A DNA stretch of 64,000 nt, taken from Takifugu bimaculatus. Taxonomy: Eukaryota > Chordata > Actinopteri > Tetraodontiformes > Tetraodontidae. Where the stretch lies: the NCBI GenBank assembly GCA_004026145.2, contig SWLE01000748.1, positions 62,001 through 126,000 on the forward strand. Direction: 5' to 3'. A model generated the notes under the pieces. The model was given only the letters and a program-made list of their open reading frames with translations. It searched no databases and was not told the DNA's origin. Positions 47,501 through 59,500 of this stretch are shown one piece after another. Numbering within the stretch: position 1 is the stretch's first letter; each line of letters begins with the position of its first letter. Made by a program: the position numbers and the translations under genes.

Positions 47501-50500
47501 TCTACTGTACCCGGTAAGCAGTCTGCCCGCTACTGTACCCCGAGGCAGCAGTTCTGGCCCTACTACTGTACCCTGAGGCAGCGTTCTGGCCCTCTACTGT
47601 ACCCCGAGGCAGCATCCTGGCCTCTACTGTACCCCGAGGCAGCGTTCTGGCCCTCTACTGTACCCCGAGGCAGCATCCTGGCCTCTACTGTACCCCGAGG
47701 CAGCGTTCTGGCCCTCTACTGTACCCTGAGGCAGTGTCCTGGCCCTCTACTGTACCCCGAGGCAGCGTCCTGGCCTCTACTGTACCCCGAGGCAGTGTCC
47801 TGGCCCTCTACTGTACCCTGAGGCAGCATCCTGGCCTCTACTGTACCCTGAGGCAGCGTCCTGGCCCTCTACTGTACCCTGAGGCAGCGTCCTGGCCTCT
47901 ACTGTACCCTGAGGCAGCATCCTGGCCTCTACTGTACCCGAGGCAGCGTTCTGGCCCTCTACTGTACCCCGAGGCAGCATCCTGGCCTCTACTGTACCCC
48001 GAGGCAGCGTTCTGGCCTCTACTGTACCCTGAGGCAGTGTCCTGGCCCTCTACTGTACCCCGAGGCAGCGTCCTGGCCTCTACTGTACCCCGAGGCAGTG
48101 TCCTGGCCCTCTACTGTACCCTGAGGCAGCATCCTGGCCTCTACTGTACCCTGAGGCAGCATCCTGGCCTCTACTGTACCCTGAGGCAGTGTCCTGGCCC
48201 TCTACTGTACCCGAGGCAGCGTCCTGGCCTCTACTGTACCCTGAGGCAGCGTCCTGGCCCTCTACTGTACCCTGAGGCAGCGTCCTGGCCCTCTACTGTA
48301 CAACATTAATATGATAACCAACCCACAAACCTAAAGGACTCATTTATTTATTCTCCCTGAATATGAGAGATCTTCAAAGCTCAAAAAGGTTTTGATTCAC
48401 AGAGACAAACAGGTCTAACCCTAACCCTCTACTGTACCCTAACCCTTGAGATGATGTCGTCATACCTGAGATGGTGACAGAAACCTGACATGAAGCTTTT
48501 CCAGCGTCGTTGGAGGCAGAGCAGGTGTAGACCCCGCTGTCAGACCTGGAGCAGCTCCTCAAGCTCAGCACGGCCATGTTGTTCACAAAGCTCGTTTCGT
48601 ATCTGTCGCTGCCACAGATTTCACTGTCGTCTTTGGACCAGGTGACAGTCAGAGGTTGTGACCCCGACAGCTGAGCCTCAATCTTCACGGTCTTACCCTC
48701 CGAATCCATCAGGGACTTGGGAGGCTTCCGTGTGAAGTTTGGTGCCATTTTATGTTCTGTTCATGAGGGGAAAAAAATCAGGATACAGTTTTAGATGAAA
48801 ACAATTCAACACTTGAGATGTCAAGAAGAAATTGGCTTCAGAAATCAGGAACCATCAGAAACAGAAACACACATTTCCAACCAATTCTGACAAGTTTGTG
48901 TAGTCTCATGGACACAAACGACTTTCTTTCCAAATCCTTCAAACAGAACCCAAAATCCAGTGACGGAGACCTTTTTCATGACAAGAATTTCATTTTGTTC
49001 CCAACAAGCACAGAGGCACAATTACTCAGACGTAGGCATTAGCAACCGCTAGCATGACCGCAGGCTGATAATGGTACGTATGCTAACATAACCACGGCAA
49101 GCATCACTTCCTTCAGCACTGCACAAAAGAGCAGTCCATCGTTCTGGCATCATGTGGGTAAGAAGCCCAGACGGGCTTTTCTTCTTTTCCTTCTGTCACG
49201 TAGACCTTCTAGCTGACGGGGAACATGCACTCCAGCGTCACAGGTACCAAGAGAAGCAAAGTCACGAGTCACTGAAATCCCTCATGATTCCATGCAGATG
49301 ATGAAAAGGAATCCACAATCTATGACATGCAGACGGGCTTCAGCTCGTTGTGCACAGTTTGGCGACTTTACCTAGTTTCACATTAGCATGGCAGATATCA
49401 GAACCTTCGCTATTGGAAATTTCACACGTGTATCTTCCAGAAGCTTCTTCACGGTCACTGTTGAGGACGTCCAGCCTGCAGCCACAGTCTGTAGTCTGGA
49501 CATTATACTGATAAGATGCCCAGATCAGTTTTCCATCCTTCCTCCAGCTTACACTTATTTTTGGGCGACCAGTGAACGTCACTCGAAGGGTTAGCGCTTG
49601 GCCAACTCTGAAGGTGGTGTCTTTTAGCGTTCTGATGAAGCGAGGCGGTTCTGTGAGGAGTGGTGATTGTTGTTAGATGAAAATGTGACATTAGCAAGCA
49701 GTGAAATGAATTCTGTTTTAGAATTCATTGATGTTGCTGAAGTAGTTCCGATTTAAGGACGAGAAGCCTGAACATGCAGAGATCATCTGACTCCCACGGC
49801 TGCAGTTTGTCTTCTTTTCATCTGAAATTGACGCTGACAACTAAGAAAGTGTTTGTGTCGGCCACCTCAACAAGGATTTATGTTAAATGAAATATTTAGC
49901 CAGCTACTTTTCCTGGCATCTGCCTGGAAGGTTGGGGCACCTTCGCCTTTACAAAAGGTGCGTCTGATCTGTAGCTGCAGCGAAGCGTCCTGGAAAACAC
50001 AGATCCAGCAAGAGAGTTTGAGATCTGGCTCAGACCGAGTCTGTTCAGAGTAGCAGACACGGCTCCAGCCACGGTAACGTGCTCTCCTCTCGCTCTTCTG
50101 CTTAACATTTGTCTGTTTATGTTTATTAGCCAACGAGAGCTACAGACACCAGCTGGAGAGTCAGATGAACTCTGCTGTCTATGAGAACTTTTAGTGGATA
50201 AGAAGATTGTTTACCTTTCATAAAGGTTCTACAAATGACATAAGCGTCACAGACGGCAGAGCCGCCGGCATTAGAAACTTGACAGGAATATAATCCTGCT
50301 GCTTCCTCTCTGTCACTGTTGAGGACTTCTAAAGTACATGAGCTTCCTGTGGGTATGACATTGTATTTGTAGGAAGCCCAGATTGGCTTTCCGTCCTTGG
50401 TCCAGCTCACAGAAACTCGCTGGCTGCCACTAAAGAAGCAGGTCAGTCTTAGCGGTTCACCCAGGCAGTAGATAGTGTCTTCAAGCATTTTGGTAAAGCG

Positions 50501-53500
50501 CACCGGTTCTGAGGGAAGCAACATGTGCATTAGTCAAAGAGCCCAATGTTAGCGCGATGCGTACGTGATGCAGCAGTTACCTAGTGTGACATTAGCATGA
50601 CAGACAGCAGAGGTGCCTGCGCAGGAGATTTCACAGGAATATCTCCCAGCAGCCTCCTCCCTGTCATAGTTTAGAACCTCCAAGACACAGGAGCCATGAG
50701 CCATCTTAACGTTGTACTTGTAGGAAGCCCAGATTGGTTTACCATCCTTACTCCAACTCACGTGCACGTGCTTGCTGCCCGTGAACATAACCTGAAGATT
50801 CAGAGGTTGTCCGACCCTAAAGGTCACATCCTCTAGCTCTTTCACAAAGTGAACTGGTTCTATAGGAAGCAAAACCACTGAACATTAATGAGTTGCACAC
50901 TAATGAGGATATGGAGTAAAATAAGGAAATAAGGTCATGTGAAAATGCTTTAAAGGTTAACTACTAACTACTCTTTAACAAGCACTTTAGCTGTCCAGGA
51001 GGACGTTAGTATTTGTCGTTGGTACAGGACTTTTGTGTCACTGTCCTATGACCTTTTCCTCCTGTGATGATTCCTGGACCAGCACGTGTTGCCGAATGGT
51101 TTTTGTGCTGGTGCAGGTTTGAAACTCATGAGCAACGACATTTGTTACGCCTCATGCAAATGTGAGGTTTTAGGCTGATAATGAGGTGATGGGCTGAGTT
51201 CCTGCAGGGATTACCTAGCTTCACACGAGCGTGGCAGATTTCGGTGCCTTCAGCATTTGAAACTTCACATGTGTAAGTCCCTGCAGCTTCTTCTCTGTCA
51301 GTGTCAAGAACCTCCAAAACACAGGTGTCATGTGTGGTCTTCATGTTGTATCGATAAGATGCCCAGATGAGCTTCCCGTCCTTCTTCCAGACCACAGCCA
51401 CTCTCTGGCTTCCGGTGTAGGTGCAGTCCAGAGTCAAAGGTTCGCCCAGTCTGAAATGTGTTTCTCGCAGCTTTCTCAGGAAGCGAGCTGGTTCTGAGGA
51501 GCGGCGTTTGGGATTAATAATTAATTAATAGCAGCAAATGGTTGTACGTGAGCAGGCAGGCAGGAATGAGACATGCAGCATTTAAGGAATGCATTACAAG
51601 CTGAAGGTGAGTGCTGAGCTTGCTGACGTTACCTAAGCCCACGCGAGCGTAACACACATCACTTCCAGCTCCGTTGGAAATTTCACACGCGTACGTTCCA
51701 GCGGCATCAGGCCTGTCGCTGGTGAGGATATCGAGGATGCTCCATGAATCTGTGGTTTTCACATTGTACTGATAAGATGCCCAAATTGGTTTTCCATCTT
51801 TTTTCCAGGTGGCGTAGACCCTCGGAGTGCCACAGTACGTGCAGACAAGTTGGAGTGGCTGGCCCACCAAGAATGTGGTGTCCTCCAGTTTCTTGATAAA
51901 GCGCACCGGTTCTGAGAGAAGCAATGTTGGGATTAGAAATGGGTTGGCTTCCTGCTCTGTGTGGCCTTGCTGCTACCATGGATGGAAATTTGTGCTACAT
52001 CTAAAGGGACCTCTCCAACTAACTAGTGGAACTATGAGCACCTTCAGTTGCCCGGAGGACGGAGGGGAGCTGGAATGCACAAGATGAGGCCTGGACTCTG
52101 AACATCGGCCTCTTAACGGTGCAGATAATGAACAACAGTCCCATTGGAGCCGAGACAAAGAGACAAACAATCACCTTTTACGCTCACGTGACAGCTGGCA
52201 GAAGCTGAACCAATGCAGTTCTCGGCTTTGCAGACGTATTCTCCTCGATCGAACTTTGTCGTTTTGCTGAGTTTCAACGTGGCCACACCTGCTGTGAAGT
52301 CCAGGGAGCAAAGGTCGGACTCGCACAGCTTCCTACCAGCTTTAAACCAAGCGACAGAGATCTCAGGGGTTCCCTCAACGCGGCACCTTAGCAAGAAGGC
52401 GTCACCCTCATTTATCTCCACGGGCTCCATCCTCTCAACAAAGGATGGACGTTCTGGATTGACAACCATGATGATGAGGATGAGGAATTAGTACCACAGG
52501 TTAAATCACATCAACAAATGAGTCAATGATTGGTTATATATTTATAAGTTCTGGATTCATGCAAAGAAAAACATGCACAATTAGTAACTTTACCTAAAAT
52601 CGACACTTTTGCTTCGCATCTGTCATTTCCAACTCCGTTGTCGAGTTGGCAGGAGTAGGTCCCAGCAGCCTCCATCCTGTCTGAGTTCAGAACCTCCAGG
52701 ATGCAGGAGGTGCCTGCAGTGATCACGTTGTACTGATAAGAAGCCCAAATGAGCCCTCCATCCTTCTTCCAGGTCACGTTTACTCTCGGCGTGCCAGCAA
52801 AGGAGACTTCCAGCTTCAGCGGCTTGCCCTTTTCGCAGGAAATGTCTCGGAGCTTCTTCACAAAGCGGACCGGTTCTGAGAGGCAAATGCACGGTCAGTT
52901 GCATTGAGTGTGCGCTGATCGTCCGTGCACTGATGGTGACGCCCAACAAACCTTTCACAGACAGGTGAACTGTGCGACTCTCCTTCCCAGCGTCATTGAT
53001 GACCTGGCAGGTGTATTCCTCCTGCATGGGGCATCTCCACTCTGCTCAGCACCAAAGTGGCCACATCACCTTTCAGAGACATGTTGCAGCCACGCCCTTG
53101 GAGCATCTCTTTGGACCCTCTGAACCATTTGACCTTCAGAGGGGAGCTGCCCCTCACTTTAGCAGAGAAAGACACATTTTTTCCAGGCAGTGTCTCTTGA
53201 GCTTCCGGTGTCTCCACAAACGTTGGAGGTTCTGGTTTCAAAGTGAAGAGTATGAGGGAAAAAGAAAGAAGTCTGGTGCTTTAGAGGCATTCTTGAGTTT
53301 GGAATGTCGGACTGACCTGTCACCTCCACTGAAGCGCTCGTCTCACTCGTTCCTGCATCATTGGCAGCTTTACACGTGTATTTCCCACCATCTGACATCT
53401 GGACTGTTGGAAGTCTCAGTTTGCAGATATTATCAGTAAAGCTGATGTCATAATTAAACCCACTTTTTAGCTCTTTGCCATTGTGGAACCAAGAAGTCCT

Positions 53501-56500
53501 TAAAGGAGCAGAGCCGATGACCTTACATTCCAGTTCACCACACTTACCCACAACCAAGTGGGCGTCTCTGAGCTTCCTGATGAAACTTGGCGCAATCAAC
53601 TTATCTGGTGTAAAAAAATAAAAAAACCTGATGACTTGTACTTAATGATAAACATACGCGTGCATTATAAGTAGCATTTTCTTGCCATTACTGTGAAGTA
53701 TGTTTCTAAACCAACAAATGTTCCTAAGTTGATTTGAAAGCTTATTCACCAGCCACCGACCTGAGACCGCCAGACTGATAGTGCAGGAGGCCACGCCCAC
53801 ATGATTGGACACCTCCAACTTGTATTCGCCAGCATCGGCTTTCTCTGCAGACTGAATCTTCAGGGTGGTGACCCTCTTTGTGTAGGACATTTGATATTTG
53901 GTACCAGCAGAGAGCTCCTTGTTGCCCTTGAACCACCTGGTTTTCAGCTCTGGTGAGCCAGAAACAATCACTTCAAGAGCCACCGGTTCACCGGTCTGTA
54001 TATTCAAAGACTCCGGACTATCCACAACAGCGGCAGCTTCTACAAATCAGGAAAGGAGTTAGTAGAAGAAAGCTAGCACAAGAGAACCACCCAGAATGAG
54101 TTCCACCAACCTAGAACGGTTACTTGAGAGACAGACACCACCGATCCTGACTCGTTACTCAGTCGACACGTGTATCTTCCAGCAGTGGTGGAATCTGCTT
54201 TGGGAACTATTAGAGTGGCCACATTATCCTCAAAGGTGATCTTCCTATTGTCACCGTCTCTAAGGACGTGATCTTTGTCTTGAACCCAGGAGAGATCCAA
54301 AGGCTCTGAGCCTTTCACTGTAGCCATCAGAATCAGCTGCTCTCCAACCATCACCGACTGGTCCACCAGCTTCTTGACAAATGCTGGTGGCTCTGAGTGA
54401 TGATATGGAGACAAAGGGTGAGGAGAAGAAAGCCGAGAAAGACCAAGTCTAATGATTCAAGTTTTCTGCTCACCTTTAAGGCTAATGGTGGTGCAGCTGG
54501 ATACCGTTCCTACGTGGTTTGACACCTGGCACCGATAAGTCCCAGCGTCATCGTGTTCCAGTTTGATAATGTGAAGGGTGATGGAGCCACCCACTTTGAC
54601 GATCCTATACTTCCTGCTGTCCTTCAGCACCGTCTGGTCTTTGTACCAGGCTAGCTGGAAGGGTGGTGTCCCATTCACCTCACAGTGCAGGCTGGCATCC
54701 TTCCCTCTGACACCCTCTAAGAGGCTTGGAGTTTTCAAAAAAGATGGGGGCTCTGGAAGGTATTTTGACAGGTATTAACATTAACACTCATTTGTTGCAC
54801 ACGGTTCCGTGTGGCGCTTCACTGTGGGAGGGTTATCAGCTGACCTTGGACTGTGACAACGCTGCTGCAGCTTGCACTGCCGGCATCATTGTGCACCTCA
54901 CAGGTGTAGACCCCAGAATCCTCAAACACTGCTGAGTGCAGCTGGAGGCGGGCGGTCGGCTCCACAAATGTTATCGTTACGTTGTTTCCATCATGGATCT
55001 TTTGATCATTTTTGTACCAGCAGATATTCAGGGACTGACCACTGCTGACCCTGCATTCAAAGCTGTGGCCTTCACACAAGCTTTACAAAGGCAGTGGCAG
55101 GAAGTTTCTGGACAAAGTGAGGAGGTTCTGCGAAGTGAAATGAAGAATCAAGTTACCAAGTTACCACTATTAAAATCAAGTCACTCAGAGAAGATTCTGG
55201 AAGATGACTGGGACATGTTGGAGCTGAGGAGGGGCTGGATTGAGAGTGGTGCTACTGGTGGACAAAAAAGAATTTAGCCCAACAAACGTTCAGTGGCAGC
55301 TCTGGGATGATTCCACCTGAGGAAGAGTCAAGATCCACGTGTGAGGAGCGTTTCTCTGGGATGTCAAGTGCCTGCAGAAAAAGTGGTGGTCTTCCAAAAA
55401 CCCTTCTGAAGAGAAATGGGTTTCTACTGGTACTAAAGGGCATAGAGAACTGAACACCTGACTCCCTTTCTTCAAGGTCAATGTTTGACGTTTGGAGTTG
55501 AAGATACTGAAGTGAAGCTCATTCTGCTGTCAGCTTGGTTTGTGAATCTACAGGAATCTTCCGTTCCATCAGCTTGAACAAGGATCAACTTACTGCATCT
55601 TATTCCAGATCAGAGACAATTGACTCCACGGGTCCAGCCTGATATGCTGTATGATGCTGACCCGTTTTCAACATCTGTAGACAGAACTGAGATCAAGTCC
55701 AATTGGGTGGTGGTTCAGGACCCTGCTAACGTACGGTGGAGCACAGCTGGGACGATGTCTGTCGTGTTATTGCCAAAGATGGCCGTGCTAAAGCACCAAA
55801 GAGTGTTCAAGTTTATTCGGAGGGACCTGGTTAACTCTACCTTTTGACAAACTCTGTTGATACTGAACAATAAGAAATAAAACACAGCCTTTAAACAACA
55901 TTTCTTCCTTAAACATGATACATTTAAAACACAAGACCTCAGAACTGAATTCAACTCTACATTTACACCAAATGTTTCCCGCCACCACAGCTTTTTACCA
56001 CGTCTGCTAACTACAGCGGTAAAGTGTTGGCAGAAAGCAACTATCAACTCTGAAGCTGATTCCAATCTGAACAACAAAGAACCAAAAGAACTTTTTCCCC
56101 AATTCAGTTTTCACTCTGGGGACAGAGGTGCTGGTTATGGGCAGGAGGGAGCGGTTGGTGCTTGGTTTGCTAGTAGCATGTGACAGCAGATCTGATATAA
56201 GGAGACCTAGCATCGACTGTAGTTTAAGATTGGCCATGAAATGCAGCACAGTGGTGAATGAATGATTTGAGATGAATCTTGGTCCTCCAGGATAAACTGT
56301 GTCCAGAAAATGTTGAGATTGAAGATGAATTTTTATACATAATGTCACCATTAACCAGAAGGGATTAAAAGCATGGATGATTGTTAGCCTGGAAAAATAA
56401 ACGGTACTCAACCTTGAAAGAATATGAGCCTCACTTTTCATTTGACCTTTTTTTCTTTTGACCAGATTCTGTATGTGAGGAGTAAAAGTGACTGAATTGT

Positions 56501-59500
56501 GATTGAGTGGCGATGCTGAGCAACAGTTTCATCTACAAAAGTAGTTTGATGCATCCTGAATGTTATGAGATTATTCATGTTCATTCTATGACTGGTCACT
56601 GAGGCCCAGTGTGAGGAGGCTACGCACCCTCTACCTGCACTGACCAGGTACGGATCTACAGATAGTTGCTCTGACAGACCAATGGAGGAGTTTTGTTCCA
56701 GTGCTGAATGATCTACTGGACCGAGTTGTATGTCCATAGTGGTGCTGTGATCAGGTGTGATTGTTGGTTTTGTTGATTTCCTGAGTTATTCCGAAAGTAT
56801 TTCCAATACAGTGAATATCTGCATGGTTGCAAGCAAAACAAACGTCTGAGCACTGTGGGGGCCAGTGAGAGGCTCTCCTAGGTCCTTTACGACTCACCCC
56901 CATCGAGTTTCAAAGGGCCTTTGAGAGCTAAGGCCTCTAGCCACAGCTATTCATGAACCCAACTCCCAATGAGAGCCCAAACCTGACCCTGACTGAACAT
57001 GCGCACTCATCTCTCCTGACTAGTGGACACCACCATCTTGTCTTCTGATGGGTCCCTTTTGTCACAGCAGACAAACCTTAAAGCTGGAACTTTTCACCAG
57101 AGTTTCATCAACTTTAACTTGAAAAACCTGTTAGCTCTACCAAAGAAGAAGATGTTAGCATTGAAAGAGTCTGGAGAAAATGGCACGAGCTTCAAAATAT
57201 GAGAGGCTACAGCATAGAACATGCTTATTTTGCACATTAGCAACAGTTTCAAAGAGCAAGTTAAGCTGTCAGCTCTTACCTTGTACCTTCACCTCAGCAG
57301 AACACATTGAACTCCCAGCTTCATTTGCCACCGTGCACACATATGTCCCACAATCCTTCAGTGTGGTCTTTAGGATATCAAGAGAAACCATCTTATTCTC
57401 AAAGAAGAGCTTGCAATCTGGAGACTGGTGGATTTTCCGACCATCTTTGGTCCAAGTGACAGTTACGCCGGAGTCCACGTCTACCTGACACTGCAGGTGT
57501 AGAGGAGCTCCGACCACAGCAGCGATCGGAACCAGGGCTTTAACAAAGGTGGGTTTATCAATAACGCACAGCTCCGCGCTGCTCTCAACAGACCCAACAC
57601 TGTTTGACACTCTGCACACATAGATCCCTGCATCAGTGGGTCTGAGCTGGAGAACCTCCAGCGTGTGTGAATTCTGTTCACAAGAGGTTTGGTATCTCTC
57701 AGAGCCTTTGGGCAAAGTCTGGTTATCTTTCAGCCACACAACATTTATCGGATCAGAGCCTTTTATCACACAGTGGATCAGTGCTCTCTGGCCCACATAC
57801 AGTGTCTGAGGCCCAGGCTTACTGATAATGGCAGGATGGATTTGTTGTTCTACAGGAATTTAGAAAAAAAACACAAGACATGTTAGTGAGAGCTGGTTCA
57901 GTTACTAATACTAACCCTAGCTGGTTCAGTTACTAAGCCTAACCCACCAAACCCATTGAGGCTCAAACTAAAGAATTCCCCCTGCAGGTAAAAGAAACCT
58001 TTGGTGATCCCCAACATTAACAGCCACAACAGCAGCTGCCAACTTAACCAGAACAATGGAATGGTTAGGGTTCGGGTTAGGGTTAGGGTTTGGGTTGGGT
58101 TCGGGTTAGGGTTTGGGTTCGGGTTTGGGTTCGGGAACGTGCAGCATTCCTACCTGTCACGGTGAGAGAGGCGGTGCATTCATCACTGCCATGCTGATTG
58201 GACACCTTGCAGGTGTATAAACCATGGTCCTCTTTAATTGGGTGTAGGATTTCCAGGCAGGAAGTGCCAGAGTGACTAATGATCCTGTATCTGTCACCCT
58301 CCTTGACTTGGTGTCCATCTTTAAACCAGTCAAAACTCACATCTGGAGCCTCCTGAATTTCACAATTAAACTTGACAGCATTGCCAACATTTATCTCCAT
58401 GGGGACAATTCTTTTTGTGAACATGGGCTTCCCTGCATTAGAGAAAAAGAGAACAAGACAAAGACAGTTGGAAAAAGGATTCTGAAGGCAGTCGGACTTT
58501 GGTACGGAGGGAGAAGTTCCTGAGATGGAGAAGTGAAACACATGGTTTTGAAAGGCAGTAGAAAAACAGGGAATAAAGGTCATGAACAGGAGGTCTTCAA
58601 AAGTGCAAATATGCAAAAAAGAGTGGACGAACAAGAAGACACGACTGTCTGAGGGATGGGACAGATTTTCGTTGACAACATGAAGGAAGCAAGAGGATGA
58701 CGCCAAAGCTTTCCAATGACAACAAAGTTTCATCAGAGTAGAAAATCGTATTAATCTTTAAAAAAGCACAAAAAGACCTGGATCTCATACCAGAGGACTC
58801 TAAACCTGAAGGAACTACTCTGTTCTGGAATACCAGAGGACTCTAAACCTGAAGGAACTACTCTGTTCTGGAATACCAGAGGACTCTAAACCTGAAGGAA
58901 CTACTCTGGAATACCAGAGGACTCTAAACCTGAAGGAACTACTCTGTTCTGGAATACCAGAGGACTCTAAACCTGAAGGAACTACTCTGGAATACCAGAG
59001 GACTCTAAACCTGAAGGAACTACTCTGTTCTGGAATACCAGAGGACTCTAAACCTGAAGGAACTACTCTGGAATACCAGAGGACTCTAAACCTGAAGGAA
59101 CTACTCTGGAATACCAGAGGACTCTAAACCTGAAGGAACTACTCTGTTCTGGAATACCAGAGGACTCTAAACCTGAAGGAACTACTCTGGAATACCAGAG
59201 GACTCTAAACCTGAAGGAACTACTCTGTTCTGGAACCTTAAAGAATCTTGTGAGTGATCAGGAATCCACCACTTATCACACTCGCTCTTTTTTAATTGGC
59301 AATGTTAAATGTTATTGCTCCCAATAACTGTTACTCTTATGTATCTATGCATTTATTATGGTATGTTCTGTCTTCTGATCTTCTTCTGATCTGGATAAAT
59401 AAAGTCATGATGTGACTTTCCCCCCTACCAGGTCTGTGATATTTAAAGAAACCTCATTGGATCAGTGCTCATTGCTGCTGCTCTTGAATATCATCTATTA

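Noticed and set aside
55620..55847. Plus ORF of 75 residues in the large intron as a nested gene
   Set aside because: It has no recognised similarity, no splice or promoter evidence, and lies in transposon-like surroundings.
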